64,000 bases of DNA, from NCBI RefSeq assembly GCF_016756615.1, contig NZ_AP023262.1, positions 1-64,000 on the forward strand, written 5' to 3'. Both the position numbers and the translations under genes were made by a program. This document shows positions 9,288 through 18,483 of this stretch, piece by piece (position 1 is the stretch's first letter; each line of letters begins with the position of its first letter). This DNA is from Mesorhizobium sp. L-8-3 (GTDB lineage Bacteria > Pseudomonadota > Alphaproteobacteria > Rhizobiales > Rhizobiaceae). The notes beneath the pieces are model-generated. The model did no database searches, was not told where the DNA came from, and was given only the letters and a program-made list of their open reading frames with translations.

Positions 9288-9713
9288 TCACCGCTTCGGC
9301 CGCAGCCTCACGACTATGTCGACGTTGACGATCTCCATGCCCTCGGGAGGCTCGGGCAGATTGACCACACGCACCGGGCCCTGCTCGATGTCGTAGACCT
9401 TGTTCTCGCCTTCGACGAAGAAGTGATGGTGGTCGGAGGTATTCGTGTCGAAATAGGTCTTCGCGCCTTCGACGGCCAGGATGCGCAGCAGGCCGGCTTC
9501 GGTGAACTGGTGCAGCGCGTTGTAGACCGTCGCCAGCGACACCGGCACGCCGGCGGCCAACGCCTCCTCATGCAACTCCTCGGCCGACAGATGACGATCG
9601 CCCTTGGCGAAAAGCAGATCGGCGAGCGCGACTCGTTGCCTTGTCGGCCTCAGCCCGGCATCACGCACGCGTTTTTCCACAGACACCACTTGCTTTCCTT
9701 CGAGCGGATGCAT
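9288..9713 (-). CDS. irr: Iron response regulator Irr (Fur family)
   Basis: Haem-sensing transcription regulator of iron homeostasis in Rhizobiales. Irr represses or activates iron genes at iron-control elements and is degraded or inactivated by haem. The 141-residue protein has the Fur-type winged helix (LRPTRQRVALADLL to VSLATVYNALHQF) and the diagnostic triple histidine His95-His97 in TSDHHHFFVEGEN. It lacks the N-terminal Cys-Pro haem regulatory motif of Bradyrhizobium Irr, as in most other rhizobia. It is divergent from fabA, the gene order I know from Brucella and relatives. I found no clear iron-control element in the 229-base gap. Confidence 0.93.
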   Translation of the reverse strand: MHPLEGKQVVSVEKRVRDAGLRPTRQRVALADLLFAKGDRHLSAEELHEEALAAGVPVSLATVYNALHQFTEAGLLRILAVEGAKTYFDTNTSDHHHFFVEGENKVYDIEQGPVRVVNLPEPPEGMEIVNVDIVVRLRPKR

Positions 9714-9824
9714 CTATCCGTATTGTCCCTCGCCTAGTCGGATCGACGACCAATTCCCGAGCAGATTATTCTCGACCCTTTGTGACATATATTCGGTCGT
9801 CGTCAGGCGATCAAGCGCGGCACG

Positions 9825-9851
9825 TTGACCGCCGCCGGCTCTCAATATAAG
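9825..9851 (+). promoter_or_regulatory. Possible fabA promoter
   Basis: TTGACC at 9825-9830 and TATAAG at 9846-9851 are spaced by 15 bases, about 90 bases before fabA. The short spacing makes this a tentative sigma-70 type call. Confidence 0.3.
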
Positions 9852-9942
9852 CGCAGACGGCGGTTTCCGGTGACGAACGGACTGTGCTAGGGAACGAGGC
9901 CAACAGGGCGTTGCGCCGCCCATCGCGACGGGGAAGATTTTG

Positions 9943-10458
9943 ATGCCGGAACGGAAGAATGCCTTCGGCTACGAGGATTTGCTTGCATGCGGCCGAGGGG
10001 AGCTCTTCGGGCCGGGCAATGCCCAGCTGCCGGCGCCGCCGATGCTGATGTTCGACCGGATCACCGAGGTCCAGGAGGAAGGCGGCGAATTCGGCAAGGG
10101 GTTCATCCGCGCCGAGCTCGATATCCGGCCGGACCTGTGGTTCTTCCCCTGCCATTTCATCGGCGACCCGGTCATGCCCGGCTGCCTCGGCCTCGATGCG
10201 CTGTGGCAGATGAGTGGCTTCTTCCTCGGCTGGCTCGGCGAACCCGGCAAGGGTCGCGCCATTTCGACCGGCGAGGTCAAGTTCACGGGCATGGTGACGC
10301 CGGCGACCAAAAAGGTGGTCTACGGCGTAGACTTCAAGCGCGTCATGCGTGGCCGGCTCGTCCTGTCGATCGGTGACGGCTGGCTGCAGGCCGACGGCGA
10401 GACCATATACAAGGCCAGCGACCTCAGGGTCGGCCTGTTCAAGCAGGCAGCCGCCTGA
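9943..10458 (+). CDS. fabA: 3-hydroxydecanoyl-ACP dehydratase/isomerase FabA
   Basis: Dehydrates 3-hydroxydecanoyl-ACP and isomerises trans-2- to cis-3-decenoyl-ACP, the branch point of anaerobic unsaturated fatty-acid synthesis. The 171-residue protein has catalytic His71 in [13 protein letters not shown] and Asp85 in [10 protein letters not shown], matching His70/Asp84 of the E. coli enzyme. The ATG at 9943 has ggggaag upstream; an in-frame TTG directly before it is less likely. It opens the fabA-fabB-fabI operon, with fabB 43 bases downstream. Confidence 0.96.
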   Translation: MPERKNAFGYEDLLACGRGELFGPGNAQLPAPPMLMFDRITEVQEEGGEFGKGFIRAELDIRPDLWFFPCHFIGDPVMPGCLGLDALWQMSGFFLGWLGEPGKGRAISTGEVKFTGMVTPATKKVVYGVDFKRVMRGRLVLSIGDGWLQADGETIYKASDLRVGLFKQAAA

Positions 10459-10501
10459 CGGCCCCGGGCCGCCGGCGCGCGTCGCAACCATGGAGTGATA
10501 G

Positions 10502-11722
10502 ATGAGACGAGTAGTAGTCACCGGCCTCGGTATCGTGTCATCCATCGGCAACAACGCCGCCGAGGTCGAAGCCTCGCTGCGCGACGCCCGATCCGGCATC
10601 AGCTTCTCCGAGGAGTTCGCCGCCCACGGCTTCCGCTGCCAGGTCTGGGGAGCTCCGACGCTCGATCCGACCGAGCTCATCGACCGTCGCGCGCTACGCT
10701 TTCTTTCCAAGGGCGCGGCCTGGAACCATGTCGCGATGGATCAGGCCATCGCCGATGCCGGTCTTGCCGAGACCGACGTGACCAACGAGCGCACCGGCAT
10801 CATCATGGGTTCGGGCGGCCCGTCGACACGGGCCATCGTCGAGGCCGCGGACATCACCCGCGAGAAGGGCGGTCCGAAGCGCGTCGGGCCCTTTGCCGTG
10901 CCGAAGGCCATGTCCTCGACGGCGTCGGCAACGCTCGCCACCTGGTTCAAGATCCACGGCGTCAACTATTCGATCTCGTCTGCCTGCTCGACCTCGGCGC
11001 ACTGCATCGGCAACGCCTACGAGCTCATCCAGTGGGGCAAGCAGGACATGGTCTTCGCCGGCGGGCACGAGGATCTCGACTGGACAATGTCGAACCTGTT
11101 CGACGCCATGGGGGCGATGTCGAGCAAATACAACGACCGCGCCGCAGCCGCCTCGCGCGCCTATGACGTCAATCGCGACGGCTTCGTCATCGCCGGCGGT
11201 GCCGGCGTGCTTGTTGTCGAAGAGCTCGAGCATGCCAAGGCGCGCGGCGCCAAGATCTATGCCGAGATCGTCGGCTACGGCGCCACATCGGACGGCTACG
11301 ACATGGTCGCGCCGTCGGGCGAAGGCGCGGTGCGCTGCATGCGCCAGGCGCTCACCACCGTTCCCGGCCCCGTCGACTACATCAACACCCACGGCACGTC
11401 GACGCCGGTGGGCGATTCCAAGGAAATGGCGGCGATCCGCGAGGTGTTCGGCGACAAGATGCCGAACATCACCTCGACCAAGTCGCTGACCGGACATTCG
11501 CTCGGCGCCGCCGGCGTCCAGGAATCGATCTATTCGATCCTCATGATGCAGGGCCGCTTCATCGGAGAGAGTGCCCATATCGAGGAGCTCGATCCGGAAT
11601 TCGAAGGAATGCCGATCGTCCGCAAGCGCATTGACGACGCGCGCATCGACAGGGTGCTGTCGAACTCCTTCGGATTCGGCGGAACCAACGCGACGCTGGT
11701 GTTCCAGCGCTACGACGTCTGA
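10502..11722 (+). CDS. fabB: Beta-ketoacyl-ACP synthase I FabB
   Basis: Condensing enzyme that elongates the cis-3-decenoyl-ACP made by FabA, committing it to unsaturated fatty acids. The 406-residue thiolase-fold protein has nucleophile Cys162 in [12 protein letters not shown] and the two catalytic histidines in [11 protein letters not shown] and [11 protein letters not shown]. The glycine-rich C-terminal motif [14 protein letters not shown] is intact. Second gene of the fab operon; fabI follows after 12 bases. Confidence 0.95.
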   Translation: MRRVVVTGLGIVSSIGNNAAEVEASLRDARSGISFSEEFAAHGFRCQVWGAPTLDPTELIDRRALRFLSKGAAWNHVAMDQAIADAGLAETDVTNERTGIIMGSGGPSTRAIVEAADITREKGGPKRVGPFAVPKAMSSTASATLATWFKIHGVNYSISSACSTSAHCIGNAYELIQWGKQDMVFAGGHEDLDWTMSNLFDAMGAMSSKYNDRAAAASRAYDVNRDGFVIAGGAGVLVVEELEHAKARGAKIYAEIVGYGATSDGYDMVAPSGEGAVRCMRQALTTVPGPVDYINTHGTSTPVGDSKEMAAIREVFGDKMPNITSTKSLTGHSLGAAGVQESIYSILMMQGRFIGESAHIEELDPEFEGMPIVRKRIDDARIDRVLSNSFGFGGTNATLVFQRYDV

Positions 11723-11734
11723 GGCTCTTCACAC

Positions 11735-12547
11735 ATGGAAGCATTGATGAAAGGCAAGCGCGGCCTCGTCATGGGGGTCGCCAACGACCATTCGATCGCC
11801 TGGGGCATCGCCCGCCGGCTCGCCGACCATGGCGCCGCCATGGCCTTCACCTATCAGGGCGAAGCCTTCGGCAGGCGCGTCCGGCCTCTGGCCGACAAGG
11901 TGGGCGCATCGCTGGTCCTGCCCTGCGACGTCGAGGACAGCGCATCGATCGATCAGGTGTTCGAGACCCTCGACAAGGAGTGGGGCGGACTGGACTTCGT
12001 GGTCCATGCCATCGGCTTCTCCGACAAGAACGAGCTGAAGGGCCTCTATGCGGACACCAGCCGTGAAAATTTCGTCCGGACCATGGTCATCTCCTGCTAC
12101 TCCTTCACTGAAATCGCCAGGAAGGCCGCCGCGCTGATGTCCGAGGGCGGCAGCATGATCACGCTCACCTATGCCGGCTCGGTCCGTGTCATGCCCAACT
12201 ACAATGTCATGGGCGTCGCCAAGGCCGCCCTCGAGGCGAGCGTGCGCTACCTCGCCAACGATTACGGCCCGCGCGGCATCCGGGTGAACGGCATATCGGC
12301 TGGGCCCGTGCGCACCTTGGCGGGTGCCGGCATCTCCGATGCCCGCTATATGTTCTCCTATCAGCAGCGCAACTCGCCGCTGCGGCGCCCGATCACTCTG
12401 GAGGAGGTCGGTGGATCCGCGCTCTATCTCCTGTCGGACCTGTCGTCAGGCGTCACCGGCGAGATCCACTATGTCGATTCGGGCTACCATATCGTCTCGA
12501 TGCCCACGCTGGATGAGTTGAAGAAGAGCGACGAAGAGCGCGACTGA
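11735..12547 (+). CDS. fabI: Enoyl-ACP reductase FabI
   Basis: NADH-dependent enoyl-ACP reductase that completes each elongation round of fatty-acid synthesis and is the classical triclosan target. The 270-residue SDR protein keeps Tyr146, Tyr156 and Lys163 in LTYAGS and PNYNVMGVAK, the same residue numbers as in E. coli. Gly94 in HAIGFS corresponds to E. coli Gly93, whose substitution gives triclosan resistance, so this enzyme looks sensitive. Its position after fabB suggests the copy serving the unsaturated branch. Start at 11735; ATG at 11747 is an alternative. Confidence 0.94.
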   Translation: MEALMKGKRGLVMGVANDHSIAWGIARRLADHGAAMAFTYQGEAFGRRVRPLADKVGASLVLPCDVEDSASIDQVFETLDKEWGGLDFVVHAIGFSDKNELKGLYADTSRENFVRTMVISCYSFTEIARKAAALMSEGGSMITLTYAGSVRVMPNYNVMGVAKAALEASVRYLANDYGPRGIRVNGISAGPVRTLAGAGISDARYMFSYQQRNSPLRRPITLEEVGGSALYLLSDLSSGVTGEIHYVDSGYHIVSMPTLDELKKSDEERD

Positions 12548-12628
12548 CAACCCGGAAAGCTCCAGCGAAGCTGTTGCCTAAAATTGAAGCAATAGGACGA
12601 AACGGAATTTAACAGGCGTTGCGTTAAG

Positions 12629-12653
12629 TCCCTCGCCAGTCGAAGGGATTTTT
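12629..12653 (+). terminator. Intrinsic terminator of the fab operon
   Basis: Arms tccctcg (12629-12635) and cgaaggga (12641-12648) form a stem with one bulged A and a 5-base loop, followed by five Ts. It ends two bases before the ATG of the next gene, so the 3' arm (gaaggga) is also in the right place to be that gene's ribosome binding site. Confidence 0.55.
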
Positions 12654-12654
12654 C

Positions 12655-14181
12655 ATGCCGGCCCAACACCCCAACCGGAGCCCAGTCTTCCGGCTCATCA
12701 CCATCGCGGCTTCGGGCCTGGGCAGTTTTGTGCTCGGCCTGTGGGCGTTGAGGCTCGGCTTCGGCGACGATCTCGCTGCCATGTCGGCCCCGGCGGTGGG
12801 CGCCGTCGTTGCAGCGCTTTGCGCCCTGGCTTCGGGCGGCGCGGCCTTCTCCTTCTTTGCCGGGGTCGACGAATCAAGAAGCTATGTCTTCAAGGAGACC
12901 CAGGTCGACAAGCTGACAGGCCTCAACGGGCGTACAGCCATGTTCGGCCGGATCGCCGAAGCCGTCTCGGCCTCTATCCGTACCGGCAGGCCCGCTTTCC
13001 TGATCGACATCGACATCGATCGCTTCCGGCAGATCAACGATTCCATCGGCTACGTGCAAAGCGACGAGTTGGTTGCCGCCTTCGCCGAGCGGCTCAAGGC
13101 AAGCCTGCCGGCCGGGGTCCAGATCGGCCGGATCGGTGCAGGCGAATTCGCCGTGATCCACCCCGACGGCGACGCCACCTTCAATCTCGAACGCGCGGTC
13201 GAGCGGCTGATAGAAAGGATGACGGAACCTTATCCGTTGAAGACGCATCTGCAGTCGGTCAAGGTCTCGGTCGGCATCGTCGCCATCCCGAAGGACGGCC
13301 GCGACCCTGCTTTGCTGCTGCGCCGTTCCAATCTGGCGCTGCAGCATGCCCGAATGACCGGCCTCTGCGGCTGGAGCAGCTTCCAGCCCGAGATGGGACA
13401 GGTGGCCGACTACCGCCAATGGATCGAGGCGGAACTGCACACGGCCTTCGAGCGCGGCGACTTCGACCTGCACTACCAACCGCAGCTCGATCTCATGTCG
13501 GGCCGCATCATCGGCTACGAGGCGCTGATCCGTTGGTCGCATCCGGAGCGCGGCATGATCCCGCCGATGGAATTCATCCCCATCGCCGAGGAGACCGGCA
13601 TGATCGCGTTGATCGGCGAATGGGTCCTGCACAAGGCCTGCAGCGATGCCCGCCATCTGCCCGACGAGTGTTTCGTCGCAGTGAACATCTCGCCCGTGCA
13701 GTTCATGACCAAGGACTTTCTCGGCGTCGTCCGCAAAGCGATCGAGACCACCCGTATCAAACCCTCACGGCTCGAACTTGAAATCACCGAGACGGCCATG
13801 ATGCAGGATCGCGACCGTGCCGCCGCGATCCTGAAGGCATTGTCGGAAATGGGAATTTCGGTCGCCGTCGACGATTTCGGCACAGGCTACTCGAATCTGA
13901 GCTACCTGATCGATTTTCCGTTCCACAAGCTGAAGATCGATCGCTCCTTCGTCAGCCGCATCGACACCGACAGCAGCACCGGCGCCGTGGTCTCGACGAT
14001 CGTCGGCCTGTCGCGGGCGCTGGGCGTCCACACCATCGCCGAGGGTGTGGAGACCGAAAACCAGGCGACCCTGCTGCGCGCAGCGGGATGCGAAGTGGTC
14101 CAGGGCTATTTCTACGGAAAGCCCGCCCCGCTGGTCATCCGGCAGGGGATAGCAGCGGCGGCCCACCAGACGCTCCAATAG
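12655..14181 (+). CDS. Membrane EAL phosphodiesterase with degenerate GGDEF domain
   Basis: Predicted cyclic-di-GMP phosphodiesterase of 508 residues. Two membrane helices lie at about residues 12-31 and 43-68, then a GGDEF domain and a C-terminal EAL domain. The GGDEF signature is GAGEF (161-165) and no RxxD inhibitory site precedes it, so cyclase activity is unlikely. EAL residues are intact: GYEALIRW, VNISPVQF, LELEITETAMM, VDDFGTGYSNLS, LKIDRSFV, AEGVETENQ and QGYFYGKP. It probably lowers c-di-GMP, with the degenerate domain acting as a GTP-binding regulator, as known for similar proteins. It does not belong to the fab operon if the terminator before it works. Confidence 0.87.
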   Translation: MPAQHPNRSPVFRLITIAASGLGSFVLGLWALRLGFGDDLAAMSAPAVGAVVAALCALASGGAAFSFFAGVDESRSYVFKETQVDKLTGLNGRTAMFGRIAEAVSASIRTGRPAFLIDIDIDRFRQINDSIGYVQSDELVAAFAERLKASLPAGVQIGRIGAGEFAVIHPDGDATFNLERAVERLIERMTEPYPLKTHLQSVKVSVGIVAIPKDGRDPALLLRRSNLALQHARMTGLCGWSSFQPEMGQVADYRQWIEAELHTAFERGDFDLHYQPQLDLMSGRIIGYEALIRWSHPERGMIPPMEFIPIAEETGMIALIGEWVLHKACSDARHLPDECFVAVNISPVQFMTKDFLGVVRKAIETTRIKPSRLELEITETAMMQDRDRAAAILKALSEMGISVAVDDFGTGYSNLSYLIDFPFHKLKIDRSFVSRIDTDSSTGAVVSTIVGLSRALGVHTIAEGVETENQATLLRAAGCEVVQGYFYGKPAPLVIRQGIAAAAHQTLQ

Positions 14182-14193
14182 GACCAGACAAGG

Positions 14194-15210
14194 TCAGCGG
14201 CGGGCGGCCAGCACCTTGAAACCACCGTTGCGCGTGATTTCCCACCAGTCGGCGAAGTCCGCGCGCAGCGTGTCCTCGTAGGGCAGCGGACGATTGGCGA
14301 CCAGGAAAAGCCGGCCGCCTTTCTTCAGCGCCCTGCCCGCTGCCCGAATGAGGTCCTGCCCGATGCCCGGATCGGCCGCCCGTCCCTGATGGAATGGCGG
14401 GTTCATGACAACAGCATCGTAGCGCTCGGCGACCGGTTCCGATGCGAGATCATGCCAGAAGAACCGGGCCGGCCGTCCGAGATCGGCCAGGTTGCGCTTC
14501 GCCGCTTCCACGGCTTCGAAATCCGCGTCGTAGAGGTCGATGGCGCGGATCGCCGGAAAGCGGCGAGCCGCCTCGGCCGCCAGATATCCCCACCCCGCGC
14601 AGAAGTCCGCAGCGGCACCGGACAGGTCGCCGGGGAGGTTCTCCGCGAGAAGGCGCGATCCCACGTCAACCCGGTCGTGGGAAAACATGCCCGGCATGGT
14701 GTGAAACCGTCCCTCCACAAGGTCCCCCTCGTTGCCGGCGCGCAGCGCGGAAACCAGTTCGGCCGGCTCTGCCGGACGGCGGAACCAGAACACAAGGCCG
14801 TGGTATTTCGGCTCCTGGCCATCGAGGGCGGCCAGGGCGGCGACGCGCTTGCGGAGGCTGGCTATGCCGTCGCCCTTGGCGCCCGCCACCATCACCAGGC
14901 CGCCAGGAGACACGCGCTGGACGGCCTCGGCGATGCGCGCCTCGTTCTCGCCGCGGTGGCGCCCACACAGCACCAGCGCCAGGGTGTAGTCCGTGCCCTC
15001 GGCTCTCGGCGCCACGCGATAGCCGGCGCTCTGGAGAGCGCGGAAGAACGGTCTGAAGCCCTGCACGGCCGTCAGCTCCGCCGAAAAGCCTTCGGGAAGC
15101 CGAAAACCGGGCTCGGCGCCGAGGAAGAGCACCCGTCCGCCGACACCAGGCACGGAAAGCATGCCTGCATCGAACGGGTGAAGAAGGGTCTTCAGCGAAT
15201 CGCGGCTCAT
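14194..15210 (-). CDS. RsmC-like 16S rRNA (guanine-N2) methyltransferase
   Basis: Class I S-adenosylmethionine methyltransferase of 338 residues, close to the 343 of E. coli RsmC, which methylates G1207 of 16S rRNA. It has the two-domain layout of that family: a degenerate N-terminal methyltransferase-like half and an active C-terminal half with the SAM-binding region around DFCAGWGYLAAEAARRFP and the catalytic NPPFHQG motif typical of N2-guanine methylation. I chose the ATG at 15210 (MSRDSLKTLLHPF); the frame extends upstream to about 15267 into a repeat region. Function is by family. Confidence 0.82.
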   Translation of the reverse strand: MSRDSLKTLLHPFDAGMLSVPGVGGRVLFLGAEPGFRLPEGFSAELTAVQGFRPFFRALQSAGYRVAPRAEGTDYTLALVLCGRHRGENEARIAEAVQRVSPGGLVMVAGAKGDGIASLRKRVAALAALDGQEPKYHGLVFWFRRPAEPAELVSALRAGNEGDLVEGRFHTMPGMFSHDRVDVGSRLLAENLPGDLSGAAADFCAGWGYLAAEAARRFPAIRAIDLYDADFEAVEAAKRNLADLGRPARFFWHDLASEPVAERYDAVVMNPPFHQGRAADPGIGQDLIRAAGRALKKGGRLFLVANRPLPYEDTLRADFADWWEITRNGGFKVLAARR

Positions 15211-15267
15211 GGTTCCTGCCCGAAAGCGACCGCCTGAGGCGGCTCCAGGGATTGGACAGCATCCCAT

Positions 15268-15452
15268 GCGCGCCTAAAAGGGCGCGCGGCGCTGTCATGT
15301 CTCAACGTGCGTCCCTTGCGCGCCCAAGGGCGCGCGCGGCGCTCTTATGTCAGTTCAAGGGCGTCCTTTGCGCGCCCAGTGGGCGCGCGGCGCTCCTATG
15401 TCAGCTCAAGAGCGTCCTTTGCGCGCCCAAGGGGGCGCGCGGCGCTCTTGTG
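15268..15452. repeat. Four tandem copies of a ~51-bp palindromic unit
   Basis: Units begin with gcgcgcc at 15268, 15318, 15370 and 15421, giving periods of 50, 52 and 51 bases. Each holds a hairpin of the form gcgcgccc-aag-gggcgcgc followed by ggcgctcttatgtcagttca-like spacer sequence. The last copy is cut by the pnp terminator. The copies differ by small substitutions, so this is an aged tandem expansion of a GC-rich stem-loop element. It sits directly upstream of the minus-strand methyltransferase gene. Confidence 0.85.
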
Positions 15453-15483
15453 AAAACGGGCGCGTCGCAGCGACGCGCCCGTT
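15453..15483 (-). terminator. Intrinsic terminator of rpsO-pnp
   Basis: Arms 15455-15468 and 15470-15483 are perfectly complementary (14 bp, aacgggcgcgtcgc), with a 1-base centre so the real loop opens a few pairs. On the minus strand the stem is followed by tttt from the As at 15453-15456. It lies 45 bases after the pnp stop. Confidence 0.75.
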
Positions 15484-15528
15484 CGACGATCGGCCTTCAG
15501 TGGTCCGGCATTGCCGGACCGAAAAGGA

Positions 15529-17676
15529 TCAGGCGGCGGTCTCTTCGCCTTCCTGACGCTTCTCCCTGGCGATCTCCTTGCCGGTCTGCTGGTCGACCAC
15601 CTTCATGGACAGGCGGACCTTGCCGCGCTCGTCGAAGCCCATCAGCTTGACATAGACCTTGTCGCCTTCCTTGACGACGTCCGTAGTCTTCTGCACGCGC
15701 TCGTTGGCGAGCTGCGAGATATGGACCAGGCCGTCGCGCGGGCCGAAGAAGTTGACGAAGGCGCCGAAGTCCGCGGTCTTAACGACCGTGCCCTCATAGA
15801 TCTCGCCGACCTCGGGCTCGGCCACGATGGTGTGGATCCACTTCTTCGCCGCCTCGATCTCCTTGGCGTTCGACGAAGCGATCTTCACCGTGCCGTCGTC
15901 CTCGATGTTGATCTTGGCACCGGTCTTCTCGACGATCTCGCGGATGACCTTGCCGCCGGAGCCGATCACGTCGCGGATCTTGTCGGTCGGGATGTGCATG
16001 ACCTCGATGCGCGGCGCGAACTCGCCCAGTTCCTTGCGGCCTTCGGTGATGGCCTTGGCCATCTCGCCGAGGATGTGGAGGCGGCCGTCCTTGGCCTGGC
16101 CGAGGGCGACCTGCATGATCTCCTCGGTGATGCCGTCGATCTTGATGTCCATCTGCAGCGAGGTGATGCCATTGGCGGTGCCGGCCACCTTGAAGTCCAT
16201 GTCGCCGAGATGATCCTCGTCACCGAGGATGTCGGAGAGCACAGCGAAGCGCTCGCCTTCCTTGATCAGGCCCATGGCGATGCCTGCGACCGGCTTGGCC
16301 AGCGGAACGCCGGCGTCCATCAGCGCGAGCGATGTGCCGCAGACCGTGGCCATCGAGGACGAGCCATTGGACTCGGTGATCTCCGAGACGACACGCAGCG
16401 TGTAGGGGAACTGCTCCGCGCTCGGCAGCATCGGATGGATGGCGCGCCAGGCGAGCTTGCCGTGGCCGATCTCGCGGCGGCCGGGCGAACCCATGCGGCC
16501 GGTCTCGCCGACCGAATAGGGCGGGAAATTGTAGTGGAGGAGGAAGGTCTCCTTGTACATGCCGGTCAGCGCGTCGACGAACTGCTCGTCTTCGCCGGTA
16601 CCGAGCGTCGCGACCACGATCGCCTGGGTCTCCCCGCGGGTGAACAACGAAGAGCCGTGCGTGCGCGGCAGGATGCCGACTTCCGAAACGATGTTGCGGA
16701 CGGTCTTGAGGTCGCGACCGTCGATGCGGGACCCGGTGTCGAGGATGTTCCAGCGCACGATCTTGGCCTGGAGCTCCTTGAACACGGTAGCGACCTGCTC
16801 CGGCGACCACTTCGGCGCCTCCTCGCCCTGCGGCGCGAAAGCTTCCTTGACCTTGGCCTTGGAGGCGTCGACCGCGGCGTAGCGCGCCTGCTTGTCGGTG
16901 ATCTTGTAGGCCGCGCGCAGGTCGTCCTCGGCAATCTTCAGCATTTCGGCTTCGAGGTCGCCGTAGCTCGGCGGGGTGAAGTCGCGCGGATCCTTCGCGG
17001 CGACTTCAGCCAGCTTGATGATCGCCTCGATCACCGGCTGGAAAGCCTTGTGGCCGAACATGACCGCGCCGAGCATCACGTCTTCGGCCAGTTCCTGGGC
17101 CTCGGATTCGACCATCAGAACGGCTTCGCTGGTGCCTGCGACGACCAGATCGAGCTTCGATTCCGGCATCTCGTCGAGATGCGGGTTGAGAACGTACTGG
17201 CCGTTGATATAGCCGACGCGGGCGCCGCCGATCGGGCCCATGAAGGGCACGCCTGAAAGGGTCAGCGCGGCCGAGGTCGCGACGATCGAGAGGATGTCCG
17301 GATCGTTCTCGAGGTCATGCTGGACGACGGTGACGACGACCTGGGTGTCGTTCTTGTACCCCTCGGCAAAGAGGGGGCGGATCGGGCGGTCGATGAGCCG
17401 GGAAACCAGCGTTTCCTTCTCGCTCGGGCGACCTTCACGCTTGAAATAGCCGCCCGGGATCTTGCCGGCGGCATAGGTCTTTTCCTGGTAGTTGACGGTC
17501 AGCGGAAAGAAATCGAAACCCGGCTTAGGCTCCTTGGCCGAGACGACGGTGGCGAGCACGACGGTCTCGCCATAGGTGGCGAGCACCGCGCCGTCGGCCT
17601 GACGCGCGATCTTGCCGGTCTCCAGGGTGAGCGGACGACCGCCCCACTCGATTTCCACTTTGTGGTGATTGAACAT
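15529..17676 (-). CDS. pnp: Polynucleotide phosphorylase
   Basis: 3'-to-5' phosphorolytic exoribonuclease (PNPase) that degrades mRNA and structured RNA. The 715-residue length matches family members of about 710. It contains two RNase PH-like domains, then a KH domain (with [19 protein letters not shown]) and an S1 domain ([20 protein letters not shown]). The start [20 protein letters not shown] is the conserved rhizobial N-terminus; the frame is open well upstream but that part is not PNPase. rpsO lies upstream on the same strand, the conserved rpsO-pnp pair. Confidence 0.97.
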   Translation of the reverse strand: MFNHHKVEIEWGGRPLTLETGKIARQADGAVLATYGETVVLATVVSAKEPKPGFDFFPLTVNYQEKTYAAGKIPGGYFKREGRPSEKETLVSRLIDRPIRPLFAEGYKNDTQVVVTVVQHDLENDPDILSIVATSAALTLSGVPFMGPIGGARVGYINGQYVLNPHLDEMPESKLDLVVAGTSEAVLMVESEAQELAEDVMLGAVMFGHKAFQPVIEAIIKLAEVAAKDPRDFTPPSYGDLEAEMLKIAEDDLRAAYKITDKQARYAAVDASKAKVKEAFAPQGEEAPKWSPEQVATVFKELQAKIVRWNILDTGSRIDGRDLKTVRNIVSEVGILPRTHGSSLFTRGETQAIVVATLGTGEDEQFVDALTGMYKETFLLHYNFPPYSVGETGRMGSPGRREIGHGKLAWRAIHPMLPSAEQFPYTLRVVSEITESNGSSSMATVCGTSLALMDAGVPLAKPVAGIAMGLIKEGERFAVLSDILGDEDHLGDMDFKVAGTANGITSLQMDIKIDGITEEIMQVALGQAKDGRLHILGEMAKAITEGRKELGEFAPRIEVMHIPTDKIRDVIGSGGKVIREIVEKTGAKINIEDDGTVKIASSNAKEIEAAKKWIHTIVAEPEVGEIYEGTVVKTADFGAFVNFFGPRDGLVHISQLANERVQKTTDVVKEGDKVYVKLMGFDERGKVRLSMKVVDQQTGKEIAREKRQEGEETAA

Positions 17677-18050
17677 GTCTTGTCCTTCATATGCGGAAAG
17701 GGCCGCGCGGACATGCCGTGCAGGTGCCCCTTCCCCTGGCTTCGTTCGGCCCGTCCCTCGAAGGTTCCGACCCTTCGGCGGACGATGCGCTGCTGCAGTT
17801 CGAAACCCGTCGGGGATGCGGACATGCCGCATGGCCGGAAGGTTCCGGGACAAGCCACGGGCAAGACAACGGGAAGTCCTGTTGGGAGGCGACAGACGCC
17901 CGGGCTTCCTGCAATCCTGCCCCATGACCGGTCCATGGGCGGCTCCGAAGGTTCCCCTGAATTCCGGAGCCGGGGCGGGCTGTGCAACTATGCCAGCCCG
18001 TATGCGCGACCGGCGGGCCTTCCCAGGGAAGACCCGCCGGCCGGTTTTTC
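17677..18050 (-). other. rpsO-pnp intercistronic region
   Basis: The 374 bases between rpsO and pnp hold no convincing gene. It is rich in short inverted repeats, and begins (reading the minus strand) with the strong hairpin listed at 18010-18040. In E. coli this interval carries the RNase III sites through which PNPase autoregulates; a similar role is inference here. Confidence 0.6.
18010..18040 (-). terminator. Hairpin directly after rpsO
   Basis: Arms ccggcggg (18010-18017) and cccgccgg (18033-18040) continue inward, past one mismatch, as cttccc/gggaag, giving about 14 pairs with a one-base centre. On the minus strand it begins about ten bases after the rpsO stop but lacks a trailing U-run. 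It is probably a processing or attenuation stem rather than a full terminator. Confidence 0.5.
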
Positions 18051-18320
18051 TTAGCGACGCAGTCCGAGCTTCTCGATCAGCGTCTGGTAGCGCGCCTCGT
18101 CCTTTCGCTTCAGGTAGTCGAGAAGGCTGCGGCGCTGGGAGACGAGCTTGAGGAGACCGCGGCGGGAGTGGTTGTCCTTCACGTGTCCCTTGAAATGCTC
18201 GGTCAGGTTCTTGATACGCTCCGAGAGAATGGCAACCTGGACTTCCGGCGAGCCGGTATCGCCCTTGGCAGTTGCAAATTCGGTCAGCAGAGCCTGCTTG
18301 CGTTCGGCAGTGATCGACAT
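18051..18320 (-). CDS. rpsO: 30S ribosomal protein S15
   Basis: Primary 16S rRNA-binding protein that organises the 30S platform. The 89-residue length is exactly the bacterial norm, with the start [20 protein letters not shown] and the rRNA-binding region [20 protein letters not shown]. The ATG at 18320 is preceded by aaaggga; the longer frame to 18458 is spurious. corA lies 163 bases upstream on the same strand, separating rpsO from truB. Confidence 0.97.
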   Translation of the reverse strand: MSITAERKQALLTEFATAKGDTGSPEVQVAILSERIKNLTEHFKGHVKDNHSRRGLLKLVSQRRSLLDYLKRKDEARYQTLIEKLGLRR

Positions 18321-18483
18321 CGGATGTTTCCCTTTCGATCTGGAGGAATGAAGTCGCCCGAGGCCGGGATGTCGTCCAGCCGGGGCCAATGGACATGACG
18401 CAACCTTGCGCAATGTTGCGGCGCGTATAGTCCAATTCGATCGGAAACGCCAGACCAATTCCGCAATTGGCCGAACAGCCCCC

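Larger units (their letters stand above)
15211..15528. other. Repeat-filled gap between pnp and rsmC-like genes
   Basis: The gap between the pnp stop and the methyltransferase start holds a tandem palindromic repeat (15268-15452), a strong terminator hairpin (15453-15483), and a smaller hairpin with 8-bp arms ggtccggc/gccggacc at 15502-15519 just after the pnp stop. No gene is visible. Confidence 0.8.

Noticed and set aside
15268..15452. CRISPR array
   Set aside because: The spacers are also repeated, the units are self-complementary throughout, and no cas gene is present.
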